Shown piece by piece: positions 1 to 12,600 of a stretch of 64,000 nucleotides of DNA. The number at the start of each line of letters is the position of its first letter. Positions within the stretch are counted from its first letter, which is position 1. The translations under genes were made by a program, and so were the position numbers. The stretch is taken from the NCBI GenBank assembly GCA_022266195.1, contig WHVY01000003.1, positions 9,734,001 through 9,798,000 on the forward strand. The letters run 5' to 3'. The notes beneath the pieces are model-generated. The model saw only the letters and a program-made list of their open reading frames with translations, was not told where the DNA came from and did no database searches. The DNA comes from Tetranychus cinnabarinus. Lineage: Eukaryota; Arthropoda; Arachnida; Trombidiformes; Tetranychidae.

Positions 1-1
1 T

Positions 2-685
2 GGATTGGAATGTATTCTTTACCTTTTCTCTTGTAAAATATTGTCACCTGAAAAATTTTGGCTTATCCGTGGTAACCATGAACTACGATCCATCCAAGCA
101 GTGTTTACCTTTCAACGTGAATGTGCCGATAAATTTGGGAAAAACTTGGGCAACTCCATTTGGGATGCTATTAATCGAGCCTTTGACGTGATGCCTATAT
201 GTGCAGTTGTTGATGAATCCATTTTCTGTGCTCATGGTGGAATACCTACTTCGGTCACTAAAATTGAGGATCTTCAAAACATACCCACTCCATTGGCTGA
301 ACCGGAGTCACAGTCACCGCCTGCTTGGGAAATACTTTGGAATGATCCAGTGTCTGGAAATGAATTTGATGAATATGCGGACATGTTGCGGTTACAATCA
401 GGATCCAATGCATTCAACAGTTTACAAGGGTTTTTACCCAACACTAAGCGAGGAACAGCATACTATTTTAATGAAGAGGCTGTTAATAAGTTTCTTCAAG
501 TCAACGGTTTAACTCATATTATTAGAGCTCATGAGGTTATTCCAGCTGGTTATCGATTTCACATGGGTGGTAAAGTTATAACTATCTTTTCTTCATCGCA
601 CTATTGTGGTGGAATGAACGAATCAGCTTGTGTTTTTATTGAAGCAGAAAAGTTGAGGATATTACGTTTAGATACAAGCTGTTGA
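2..685 (+). CDS. PPP-family serine/threonine protein phosphatase, 3' part (truncated by window edge)
   Basis: This is the C-terminal two thirds of a metal-dependent PPP phosphatase, an enzyme that removes phosphate from Ser/Thr residues. The reading frame is open from base 2, so the 5' part lies outside the window. Visible family motifs are RGNHE near the start, CAHGG, and RAHE near the C-terminus; the GDxHG and GDxVDRG metal-binding motifs would be upstream and are not seen. The usual C-terminal SAPNYC motif is replaced here by SSSHYC. The spacing of RGNHE, HGG and RAHE is that of PP1/PP2A/PP2B-type catalytic domains, but the sequence does not match a particular subfamily that I recognise, so no gene symbol is given. 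The stop is followed by an AT-rich 3' region. Family assignment is secure; subfamily and substrate are unknown. Confidence 0.85.
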   Translation, partial: GLECILYLFSCKILSPEKFWLIRGNHELRSIQAVFTFQRECADKFGKNLGNSIWDAINRAFDVMPICAVVDESIFCAHGGIPTSVTKIEDLQNIPTPLAEPESQSPPAWEILWNDPVSGNEFDEYADMLRLQSGSNAFNSLQGFLPNTKRGTAYYFNEEAVNKFLQVNGLTHIIRAHEVIPAGYRFHMGGKVITIFSSSHYCGGMNESACVFIEAEKLRILRLDTSC

Positions 686-1265
686 GATTAAAATTGAATT
701 TTATTTAGTCCTCCTTGTTTAACATTAACTATGTATTTTCTTAGTAAACTTTCAAGTTAATTACTTTATTGTAATTATTAATAATGATTAACAAAATCAT
801 AATATGACTTATTTTCTTATTAAACTATCGCCAAATGGGTAAGAGTTCATGATAGATATCTACAGAGTTTCGAGATAGTAAATCGCCTTTTCTCAAAAGT
901 AAATTAATTTCAGTAAAGAAAACATAAATTAATGAAAACTCGAATTGCATGACGAATCGTTGGAAACTCTTCGATTGATAGGATCTGGAAGTGTTAATTA
1001 CTAAATAAAATATAAATTATTAGTTGATTAAAACCAATCAAATCAACTTTATAAAGTTTGCTAACGGTCAATTTAAAGCGATTAATCGGTTAAATCATCG
1101 ATAGGTATCGATTATCTCGATATTATCGTACATTTCTAATATAGTATTTTAAATATTAATCGCGCTGTCCAAGTTTTACTAAATTGCGTATTATGGTTGC
1201 TGTGAAATTGTTAACACATAGAAAAGTTTTCTCATCATTTAGTCTTCGCTTCGCTCAGGCTAATT
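686..1265. other. Intergenic region before SNAPC4
   Basis: AT-rich DNA holding the phosphatase 3'UTR and the presumed SNAPC4 promoter. No gene is seen. Its last 27 bases contain the palindromic repeat motif listed separately at 1239-1263. Confidence 0.6.
1239..1263. repeat. Short imperfect palindrome shared with the right end of the 61.5-kb element
   Basis: A 25-base motif with core CTTCGCTTCGCTCA is flanked by TTAG on the left and CTAA on the right. It differs at one base from the motif at 61865-61889, which ends a candidate MITE. Here it stands alone, two bases before the SNAPC4 start codon. It may be a solo terminus of a mobile element. Confidence 0.5.
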
Positions 1266-3743
1266 ATGTATAATGGTGCGTTTGAAGTAGAACCTGATGC
1301 TTCTGGCTTTTGTGAATCACCTGATGCCAATGAAACACATGATATACCCGATATAAATGAGTTTCCACCTTCAGTTCCCTCCTGTTATATCATAAACCAG
1401 GCTTATCAAAATGAACTTGAAATTTTTAAAGAGGATCTGGAAAGAAAGCTGATCGAGAATAGAGCTTTGCAAGAGAAACTTTTGAATGAAGAACCAGCCA
1501 TCAGTGATATTGCCCATCCAAATTCAGCACTCAAATTCTTAGTACCCTATTTTCGTGACAGAAAAGGTTTCAAACCTGAGGATAACGATGATACAAAAAG
1601 TAGGAAACTTTCGGGTGCCATAAATTTTTTCTATAGACGCAAGAAAAAACCATGGAATGATCAAGATATAAATAATTTGAGGTCAGCTGTTGAAAGCTGT
1701 GTTCGCAGAAAAACTTTGGAACCTTACACTAGGAAACAAGATTCTTTACTTGCTGAAATAGATGTAAGTATTTTCTGGTTAAATTCTGAATATTATTTAA
1801 CCAAGCTAATGCATTCGTTATATTTATGACTTTGATTTTGATACTTTTAGCAATTAGAAGCCATTGGAGCTGATCAAGATACATTGGAAGAAAAAATTGA
1901 AAAACTGGAAAATGTTAGAAATGAAATTAACGAAATCTCTGAATTACCAGTAACGTTTTTTTATCCGCCTCCAGATAAAAGTGATGATATTGACTGGTTA
2001 TGGGTTTCAAGCCAGTGTTCAGCGCTATATAATGAATTCGATTGTGAAATTAAATGGTCAAATTATCTACACCCTGAAATAAATCATGAGAAATGGACTT
2101 CAGAAGAAGAAAGTAAACTGAAACAACTTTGTAAAAAGATTCATACCGATTGGGATATGGTTGCTGTGAATTTAGGAACAAAAAGAACTGCATGGGAATG
2201 TTGTGAAAAGTATCAATCTAACTTCAATGAGAGGATCGTACGATCTGGGCAGTTCACTTATGAAGAGAACTGTTTATTGAAAAAGTTAGTGGATGACCTT
2301 TCAATTGGAGAGTACATACCTTGGCATCAAGTTGCATATTTTATGACACAACGTTCACTAGCACAAATAAAGCATTTCTGGAATAAAATACATTGTAGTA
2401 GAAGAGGAGCAAAATGGAATGAACTGGAAGATAAAGTTTTGCTAGCTGCTGTTGAAAAACATGGAACTCGTAATTGGAAGCACGTAGCTTATTTCATCCC
2501 AGGAAGAAGCAATAGACAATGTAGAGAACGGTACATGATGCGATTAGGAATAAAAGATCGTAAACTGGCTGATTGGACTTTTAACGAAGACTGTAAATTA
2601 ATTCAAATTGCTCCTAATTTAAAGTTTCGATGGATTGAAATGATGGCGCATATACTTAGAAGAAATGCCCGCCAAATAGCGGCACGATATGATACTCTTG
2701 AAAGATGTCGAATTGCCAATGATTTACGTTTTTATAAAGATTTACAAGATTTGGTGCCGCGTAAAAAATCATCAAAAAGTAATAATTTTATCATCCCTGA
2801 GTTGCAACTAGAGGAAGGTCAAACTATCGACGATTTTTTACGTTCCGGTAAAAAAGAATTGGAAATAAATCTCAAGAATAGTAATTATCGACCAAAAATT
2901 AGTAGACTTGGAAATGGAGGGAGACCGAAAAGGGCAGAGAGGGATGAGATTGTTGAACAAGAACTTGTCCAGCGATTTAGTTTTTATTCTCTCATTGGTA
3001 AACTCAACCCTCAAGTCAAAAGATTGGGTATGCAAACGATTAAATTGTCTGATCAATTATATGAATTTGTTTTTTAACTTGTTTATTGTTATCTTTTTTT
3101 ATTTACAGATCGTGCTAGTCAAGAAGCAATTGTGCTGGATGTTTTAAATTCATTATTACAAGATTATTTTTCTGGCAAATTACCTGAAGAACCTCATCTT
3201 TTGGTACAAATTGTATCTGCTGTACTCAAAAAACAAGTGATCGGATTAAACCCTGATAAACTTGGTTATTGTCCACCAATTTTCCCGCCCAACCTGGTTA
3301 CAACAAATTCTTACCAGTGCCTTTTATTTATGAAGCAACATTTAATAAAACAATTAGAGGGAAAAACCATTGATACTAGTCAGCACGAGTGGCACCCAAA
3401 TTATCGTGCACTTTTAGGCTTTCTCGTTTCTGTTTATTATTGGCCTTGCTTTCTTTCAACTCAACCACCAGAATCAACTCAACCTCCCAAAAATCAATTG
3501 GATAATATGCAGCTATTATCTGAACTTTCAACAATTTCATCAAATTCATCAACTTCATCAACATCATCAGCATCATTCTCATCAACGAAAAAACATTCTA
3601 AACGAAGGAAAAAATCTCAATCACCAAATATAGATTATCTTAATGAAGCAAGAGAGAAACAACGATATATATTTGCACTTTATCAAGAATATCTCGAATC
3701 CAAAGCGAGACAAGAAGTTAACCCACAATCTAATGCAATTTAA
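1266..3743 (+). CDS. SNAPC4: snRNA-activating protein complex subunit 4 (Myb-repeat protein)
   Basis: Large Myb-type DNA-binding subunit of SNAPc, which binds the proximal sequence element of snRNA genes for RNA polymerase II and III. Inferred exons are 1266-1763, 1851-3027 and 3109-3743, with introns of 87 and 81 bp at GTAAGT...TTTTAG and GTATGC...TTACAG; the spliced frame stays open for 769 residues. Consecutive Myb/SANT repeats run from about residue 247 to 460, including WTSEEE, WNELEDK and GRSNRQCRERY, the last typical of the SNAPC4 repeats. The N-terminal region before the repeats also resembles SNAPC4. The C-terminus has a Ser-rich (TCA)n-encoded tract near 3530-3590 and a basic stretch. 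Human SNAPC4 is about 1470 residues, so the C-terminal region is short here. An AATAAA polyadenylation signal lies at 3784-3789. Confidence 0.85.
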
Positions 3744-4473
3744 ATTGTATGTTTTTATACCAAATTATGTTATATAAGAGTTAAATAAATAATGAAAGAT
3801 ATTGAAAAAGATTAAATTTGCAATTTGTCATTTGCATTAATCAAAATCTAAATTGCAAAATGTACATTTCTTTATGCATACAATTGTCTATTGTCTGTAC
3901 CCTTTTACTTTATAGTTTATATTATATTTATGATGAGCATAATTTTAGCTAATTATCCGGGTAGGATTTTTAACTAATTATTTGAACTTTGACTGACTGT
4001 GAGAAAGGATGATTGTTGCTTAAGCAATTTTTCTTGCTTAAGAGCAGGAGTGATCGTTATAATCAGCTTTAGATCTAGATGAGGTTATTTTTTAACTCAC
4101 TTTCACTAGACCTGGATACATCTCTTCAAGCCTTTTCTAGGTTTGCTTTTCTATTTGGCAGTTTACTAATTAATCTGGATGATTAAAAGGTTTAAATTGC
4201 TAAGGAGTTTAAATATGAAAATGTAAAAGGTATATAAAAGAGACAGATGGCAGCAGTACCCTCAGTAAAAGAACATGCGTAAAATGCGATTTGTTTCTAC
4301 TAATACATGCTTATTGTAATACATTATCAAAGTGTCTAATTTAATATCTGTTTTGATTACTATTTATTAATTGTTCATCATCCTAGTTGTATACTTTGTG
4401 AAATAGACAAATTCTCTGTAGTACCCTTAATAGGTTTTGTTGAAATTGGTTACAATTTTAAGAGAACCTCATC
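3744..4473. other. Intergenic region with SRSF10 promoter
   Basis: Holds the SNAPC4 3'UTR and a TATA-containing promoter near 4231. No other gene is supported. Confidence 0.6.
4231..4268 (+). promoter_or_regulatory. TATA box plus arthropod-type initiator for the SRSF10-like gene
   Basis: TATATAAAAG at 4231-4240 is followed about 32 bases later by an initiator-like TCAGT around 4262. This spacing and the TCAGT initiator are the classical arthropod core promoter arrangement. The SRSF10 start codon lies about 210 bases downstream. No transcript start is known; this is motif evidence only. Confidence 0.5.
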
Positions 4474-5560
4474 ATGCCAAGAAGCGGAGGAGGTGATGGG
4501 ATAGCAAATAAATCACTGTTTATAAAGAACCTCTCTGAGGATATTAGGTGAGTCCTTTCTGTTTAAAACAGCATGGCTATCATTGGACATTACTTTGAAC
4601 AACTAAGCGTTCATTTTTAAAATGAATTGCTGAATGTCTCTTATTCTGTTCACTTGGTAGCCTTAATTGAGATACCAATGAATCTCATTTGAATATTGTT
4701 TAATTTTTTACTGTCTTTGTGTTATAATTATCTAGATCAAATGATTTAAAGAACATTTTTGGTAAATATGGTAAAATAGCTGATGTTTACATCCCGGTCG
4801 ACTACTACAACAGGAAACCTAGAGGATTTGCCTATGTTCAATTTGAAAGTTTGCGGGATGCTAAAGACGCCGTCAGGGATCTACAACATCTTACTTTTCA
4901 TGGACGTGAGCTGACTGTTGAATTTGCCCAAGGAGATCGAAAGAGTAAGTCATCCAAAGATGGTTTGATTCAAAGGGAACTTTTAAACAAGACTGTGATC
5001 CACAATCCACAAATCCACATTGTTTTACAAAATTTTAAAGAACCGAAAGAAGTTGGTTGAAAGATTTACTCTTCGTTCGATTCCTATTTAATCAAAGTAT
5101 TATCAAGTTATTGACCTGAATTCATTCACATTGAACATCATTTTCTTTTGTCAATTCTTGAATTGCGCATTGCTAATCCAGCTCCGTCAGAGATGCGATA
5201 CAAAGAAAGACGAACACCGAACGAGCGTGGGGATAGCAGACACAATGGTTACAGAAGAAGGTCTAGAGAACGTTGCAGGAGTCGATCAAGAAGCAGATCT
5301 CGAGGTCGATCACGGGAAAGAAGGTAAGCTATAATTTTATTGAACCTTTGAATTCTTTAAATATATTAATCTTAACAATAATTTACATCTGTATTTTCTT
5401 TATCTTTCATCTTAGGTTTAGTCGAAGTCCAATTCGTCGTCACTCTAGACCGTCACGTCGCTCTCGCTCATTATCAAGGTCACGTCCAAAACATGGTTCT
5501 GGTAGCCTTCATCATAACGATCGATACATACACCGGCCTCGTCAAATCTCCCCTATTTGA
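4474..5560 (+). CDS. SRSF10: SR splicing factor, SRSF10-like (RRM plus RS domain)
   Basis: Nuclear SR protein that binds pre-mRNA and modulates splice-site choice. Inferred exons are 4474-4547, 4736-4944, 5182-5323 and 5416-5560, joined by GT...AG introns into 189 residues. One RRM spans about residues 16-92; its RNP2 is LFIKNL and its RNP1 reads RGFAYVQF. The domain ends in EFAQGDRKTPSEM, which matches the SRSF10/SRSF12 signature FAQGDRKTPNQM and fixed the acceptor at 5182. The C-terminal half is rich in RS dipeptides (RSRSRSRS and RSRSLSRSRP). Failure to splice at 4945 would run into stop codons, a possible regulated non-productive isoform as in other SR genes, but there is no direct evidence. 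It is shorter than human SRSF10 (262 residues). Confidence 0.88.
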
Positions 5561-6657
5561 ACTCATTAAAAGTCATTAGCATCTCCCAGTCAGTCTTCAT
5601 CACTTATTGCTTATATTTTCATCATAAAATCCGTTCAACGATTTAATTCAAGAATTCATGATTTAATACTTTGATTGTCACCAACCACTAGAATTGTATT
5701 AAAAAATGGAGGAAAAAAGATAAAGAAATATTTATCGGACAAAGTTATAACCTCAGTAAGTTGATTAGTTATTTGGTAAATCCTTACAAACTAAAAATAA
5801 ATGAAAGGAACATGCGTGCGTGTTAAAGTGAGGAAGACAAACTGATGAACAAATGCTGAAGACGAAAATGATGACATTTATAATGAAATGGATGATCTTA
5901 TGGTAGCAATGGTTAAATAGTGAAGAAACGAAATAGAGCGATACAAAGAATTTGTCATTCACTGTTGATACTTAGAAAATTGAAAAAACTGTGTCTAATC
6001 GAGCAGTTCGCATTATTGCATGCACATTTCATTTTTCATCTTCCCTCCTTCTTCATCCTCCTCCTCGTCTTCACACTGTCACCATCATTATCTTCATCAC
6101 CATTCTCACATCTTTTAAACTAATGATGGGAGACCCTCGGAATGAGTTTGACTTGGAAGAAGAGAGAAAAGAGGGACAAAATCGATGACAATATCAAATT
6201 GGTAGGAGGCTGTGAAGGAGTTTCTCAAGATGATTATTATCAACTTTTCTTCCTTTTTTCGTTGACAATTTAGGGTTAAAGACTGAAAAAAGGATTTAAA
6301 ATAAGGTGGAGATTGAGACTAATTAAATAAACATCAGCAACTGTCAGGTTCAATCCTTTGTTTGCTCAATTATTATCAATGTTACTGAAATGTATTAGTT
6401 AATTTTGCCAAATTCATTTGATAAACACATTCTTACTGCGACAGTTGTCAGTCGTTTATTATTTTTTTGTGTTTCTTTATTTTATTGTTCATCTATTTCA
6501 TCTAAACGGATTCAAGTATTTTATAAACATTGTTCATCTTCGTTCTCTTTTTCATCTTTCCAAATTCTGTATGAACATCCAAATTAATGAAGTTGAGAAT
6601 ATCAAATTGATAGTTAAAAAATTGTAATATCTTGTGTTATATTGTTTTGGCTTCTAT
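5561..6657. other. Intergenic region between SRSF10 and fatty acid synthase
   Basis: About 1.1 kb of AT-rich DNA with TC-rich stretches near 6040-6120. Short open frames overlap in several frames and have no recognisable protein features. It should contain the SRSF10 3'UTR and the fatty acid synthase promoter; no clear TATA box was found. Confidence 0.5.
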
Positions 6658-9600
6658 ATGGGAACTTCAGAAAACATGGATAATCAAAATATGGATGACA
6701 GCAATCATGTTAAGGGTATAAACGACCTGAGTTGGAAGGTTAAAGAAAACATTGTTATATCAGGTATTTCTGGACGTTATCCAGACTCAGATGATATTGA
6801 AAAGTTTTGGTCAAATCTCATGAATGGGGTTCCTCTTTATACAGCTGATGATCGACGATGGCCAATAGGTGAGTCAATTTTTACTTAAAAATTAGTAAAT
6901 TATTTGGCCATCTTTTGTTTCCAAATAGCCAATGGTTTTTTAAAACTTGAGTCTTACTGGATCTTTTTTTGCAATGCATTTTGACAAATGATTCAGATTG
7001 GTTTGATTGCCATCAGCAGTTGGTGGTTTCACTAATTTTGATGCCGATTGGCTTGCTAACTAAGCTTATAATTGAATAGCAGTTAAAGTAACCACCAGAC
7101 AAGATCAATTGATTTTGTATCAATCAGTCGCCTTGTAACCACAATTTTAGCATTTCATGATTAGATTACGCTTTCTTGAAAGATTTAATCAAATCCAGAA
7201 GTGTTAAATAGCAATAATTATAATCGTGAGAAAATCGATTAGTATTTAAATCTAATTTGTCTAAATCTTAAGATGTTAAACACTCATTTTTAAGTTGTTA
7301 TTATCCTTAAACCGACTTGTGTAAGATTAAGATAAGATTTTAAACAATTATGATTATAATCATCCAAGCTTTAGTTCAGGATTTGAAGGTGAAGAATGAA
7401 TAATCTAAACCATTTACTGTTAACTAGCCATTAGTAATGTATTGATTACTGATAGTCAGACTAACAATTAACAATTGTAAGTTAATATAAGAAATGAATA
7501 TCTGAGCCTTTGACTAAAATTGAAAAGCAAGTTTATTAGTAAGTAATATTTTGAATTATTAGCAATGTAGAAATAAAACAAGTTGAATTGTTAAAGGAAA
7601 TGGTTAGAAGGAGATTAATTAACATGAATGAGTAAACAAATTGTCAAAGGAAATTAGTGAAATTAACTGATGAGTGAAGACAATTTTCTGGTAACAAAGG
7701 TAAGTTATTAATACAGTAAACTGAAATGACGGAGATGAGGAGATATAATTTTAGTAGAAGCAAAAGCTGTCATAATCAATAGAATGCTCATATTTACAGT
7801 AAATCATGGTTTTAATTCATGATCAATATGTACACTTACAGAGCCTTTATGTATCATGAAACAGAAGTAATTCACGAAACATGTTAATGATTAGTGTGTT
7901 TGCTGAGTTTACACACACACGTTTTACACTGATAACGATCCTAATTGCAATGTATTTAAAAAGGATTGGTGAATGATTAAATTTTTATTCCGTTGACAAG
8001 TCTTTTATGATGATGGCTTGAAGGTGAGAGGGAACGAGCCGAGAATAAGATGAGTCGAGATGAAGATATTGAACCATTTTTCTTCTTCATTGGTGCTTAG
8101 CAGCTCTTTGCTTGGCTAATTTTTTTAAATTTTTTTACAATTCATTGATCACCACATCTTATTGTAATGAAGATGAAGCAGGTAAAGTCATGTCTTTGGC
8201 AAGAAAGAAGATGAATAAGAGCTGAAATGAGTAAGCAATCAGTTTTAAGTATTAATACATTTTCACTCTAATAGTTGATCAAAAGTAAAATATCTTTTAT
8301 TTTAAGAATCAATTTGATAAGTTTGTGATTATCAAATTATTGTCAAATCTCTTCATTAGATTTCGAAACATTCCGCATTTCCAGCCAATTTAATTATACC
8401 GATTTGGTTTGTCACTCACCATTCAATATAAATTGAAACGAATCATGAAGCTAACAATCCAAATCTGAAACAAAAGCGGGAAAATGTTATGAAATTGCAA
8501 ACATGAACCTTGTTGATCTAAGCTTAGCATATAAACAATTGGTCATTAATTATTTTAATACAACAGTTTATTGAACCGCTTCAAATATTCGGATCGCTTC
8601 ATGAGATTCAATTGCTTTATTCATCGATATTTTGTCTCAATTTTCCAGTTATGTCAAAGTGACTTTGATTGTTAAAGTTTTGTATCATTTCTTCCTTAGG
8701 AACTTTCAATCTTAAAGCCATGGTAGAAACTACAAGAGCTTCCAATTATTGTTTCCAAAGCGAGTGATTCCAGTAAATTTTAACACCAGGATGAAAAGAA
8801 CCAAGAACAAACTTGTCGTTATTATTGTCATCTTGATTGCTTTCAGATTTTTAATGTTAATTATGAACCAATTCTTCCAACTTGTTATTTTAAAGCAGAA
8901 ATGATAAAACTTTAGTTCCAAAAGAGAAATGAAAATGCCATTGAAACTTTTCTAGAAATAAAGTGCAAGAATTCAATAAATCAAATCATCGAGTTATTTC
9001 TAGATATTTAGTTTATGACGGTGTTGAGTTTGAATTGTGAAGCAACATGATCTTGTTGATTCATGACTACATTCACTACCTTCTGAGATTTTCATGGGTA
9101 TAGAGAACTGTCTTTGATCTTCTTGACATAGTCATTGAAATCCATGCTTGTGTAAGGTTCATTATAAAGTTATGAACTGCTGAACTTGGGACATTTTATT
9201 GTCAAAACTTGCGATAACACTAATGAAGTCAACTTAGTCGCGAGAAATTATCATTAAGTTCAACAGAATCAAGTTGTAGGATCGAAGAAAATCGAAAAGT
9301 AATGAAAACTGTAATCACAATTATTAGAAGTAGAAAGAATTGAAGAGTTAATTCTTGATTATTTTAATGTTTCCCGTTCTGATTGCAAGTGGAGAGAAAT
9401 TTTGGTTGAAAATAATAACAGACATACAGTTCATTGACATTTCCTTGCTTTCCAATCCTTTTAAATTGTTATTCAAAAACTGAAAAGAATTAACATTAAA
9501 ATAAATAGTCTAACCAATGGATAGCGCAATTTTAATCATTAAATTATGATTAAATTGCGACAAAACATAATTAAGGTTAACTTGTGAAATCAAATTACAG

Positions 9601-12600
9601 AAAACAAAGTAAAAAGCAAACATTAAAGTCTTCTGAAGATGAATTATACGCTTAATTTGTACAATTGTGGGTTAATCTATTGAAACACCAATTTGCAAAT
9701 AACGATGTCATTAATAATTAGTAAAATAATAACCAATTAACCATAAATTGCTGATTACGAATTAAACTCAAAAAATCACAAAAAATAGTTCAAAATTAAA
9801 ATAAAACGTTGCTGTAAATGTTGAAAAAGATTTGTATAAATGAAGACTTATTCAAAGCTGTTTGTTTTTTCCTGTGAGTTACAATTTATGTAATTATTTC
9901 TTGAATATCTCGGATTGGATTTAATGATTATTGTTAAATATTCAGTTTACAATGTATCATTTCCAATATTAATCTGGTTATTAATGTAAGACTGTGAATA
10001 ACAAGTGTTTCATTACTCTCATGAGGCAGGATCAATAGGATGAAATATAAATCATCAGAAGCACTCTCTTGCTCATACAATGTTAAGATTAAGTTCTAAT
10101 TGGTTGACGAACCATTAAACATTCAAGTTGATTGGCATCACTGATTTCATATGCTACAGTTTTCGTAATATTCATCTTCCTACTTCTCAATCTCATTATC
10201 AATCACAGCTTATTCTCATCATCACATTTTATTTTCATTATCCCGACCTTAAGTCACCTTTTTCAAAACAAATGAGCTCAAGAACAAAATGTTTTCATTA
10301 TTCAATCTTTTCTTTCGGATTCAATTTCAATCATGATTTACCATCATCTCCCATAACTTCAACTATATTTAGTTGATTGCTTTCACCATTCTCATAAAAT
10401 AACGCAAATCACAACAAGTTGATTAACTTATTCTAATGCAAAATAATCATTAACATGGTTCAGTATTGAATTTGAGCTCATCTTCAAGTTTTACTTGAAC
10501 AATAATTTTGTGCAATTGCATTATCACTTTGCATTGTTACCACAATTTGTGATGAACTCTTGGTCCAAGTCTGTTGATGATTTGTGTTTCAATTTGATTA
10601 CAAATGATTAGTTGAATACAATGACCCGTTTCTTTACAATTCAACAGTAAATAATGCAAAAAATTAATTTGTTCAGAAGCAAAAACTCATCATAAGATTA
10701 TACTTAATTTATTCAGATTTTTTCAATTTGAATTACAACTCTTTGAAAATTCATTGAAATGTCTGGAATCTTTATTTTAATCACTTCCTCCGTATAATAA
10801 ATGATTAAAAATTTTAATCTATTGACATATATTCCAAAATGAGTCTTGATTTGGCTGAATCTTTAAATCTTTTAAATTCTGATGAAGTTGCACTGATTGT
10901 TAGTTGCGTCTTTTAGGATAATCTAGCTCTTTTCATGCATAAGATACCAATCCTTTTATTGTTTGGGCCAATTTAATTTTAATTGATGATTAAAAATGGA
11001 ATCGGTTTATTATAATTATATTTTTATTCAATTCAATTACTTGTACAGGTTATCTTGGAACACCTAAAAGAGCTGGAAAAATCAATGATATATCCAAGAT
11101 GGATGCCGAATTTTTCGGAATACCTGACAAAGATGCTCATCTTATGGATCCTCAAATAAGGATTTTTCATGAAGCTGTTTATGAAGCAATTTGGGATGCT
11201 GGTACGTTATACGTTAAATAATTTTTAATGCCGATTAATTAGATAACAAAATATCACATCTATTACAAGACAGATCATTGCCTATTAAGCATTTTGAACA
11301 GCGAATATATTTTACAGAGTTTACAAAAAATTATTGTGAATTAAGCACATTTAAATCAACAAGATTTTAATGCTCATCTTTTTATCATTTTTCAGGTATA
11401 AATCCAGATGATCTCCGTGGTAGTCGTACTGGAGTATTTTTTGGCTTATGTTATGATGATTCCACTCAAGCTATAACTCAAGATGAATCCTTGGCTCATT
11501 CTTACATTCAATGGTCCACCTCTCGAGTTTCTTATGCTCTCGATCTTCGAGGTCCAGTTGCTCAAGTTGATTCCGCTTGTGCATCAAGTTTCTCTGCTTT
11601 CTGTGCCGCCTTGTCCTCCATGAAAGCAGGTGATTGTGATAGCTGTATTGTCGGTGGTGTAACTGTGCAATTGCGTCCCTCAATATCTCAATGTTTTCGT
11701 GCACTTAGTATGTTATCCGATGACGGTATCCCTAAATGTTTGGATGCCAAAGTAGATGGTTACTGTCGAGCTGAAGCTGTAGTTGCTATCTTTTTACAAC
11801 GAGAACCTGAAGCTCGTCGAATCTATGCAAAAGTATTAAATTGTCGAACTAATTGTGATGGATTCAAGCCTGAAGGAATTACTTTCCCTCGGTTCAAGCT
11901 CCAGCATTCTTTAATGAAACAAGTCTATGAAGAAGCTCATATCAATACTGATGATGTTGAATACATTGAAGCTCATATGACTGGTACACCAGCAGGTGAT
12001 CCTATTGAATCGGAGGCTATCTTATCAGGTTTAAGATCAAAATCAACGAAACCTATTCTTTTCGGTTGCCTTAAATCAAATATGGGCCATACTGAAGGAG
12101 CATCCGCACTTTGTTCAATTTCAAAGGTTGCCAAAATATTTCAAACGGGATGGATTCCTCCTAATCTTAACTTTACCGAACCAAACCCTAATATTCCTGG
12201 TCTTTCAAAGGGAATCATCATTCCAGTATTGAAGCAAACACCATTCAATGGAGACATTATCGGTGTAAATTCATTTGGCTTTGGAGGAGTCAATGTTCAT
12301 GCTGTTTTAACCGCTAACAAGAAACGGCTTACACCTGAATCCTACATTATTGATTCACCCATTCCGCGTTTGGTCAATCTTTGCAATCGAACCTCTCAAG
12401 GAGTACAATTTATGTTTTCTACGTTAAGTGAAAAATTGGACAAAAAGACATTGAACCGGGAATATTTGACTCTACTTAACAATTTATCTTACGCAGAGCC
12501 TAAACGAGGTCTTAACCATCGAGGTTATGCTGTAATTGAAAACGGTGAAATTGTTCGTAAATCAAGTAAAAAAGTTGAAGCAAAACAACCTTTATGGTTT

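Noticed and set aside
6340..6365. GGTTCAATCC resembling a tRNA B box
   Set aside because: No A box at suitable distance and no cloverleaf could be drawn around it.
10128..10376. 82-codon plus-strand frame in the large FASN intron
   Set aside because: Composition follows the AT-rich background (Ser, His, Phe, Ile), with no domain, no splice support and no homology that I recognise.
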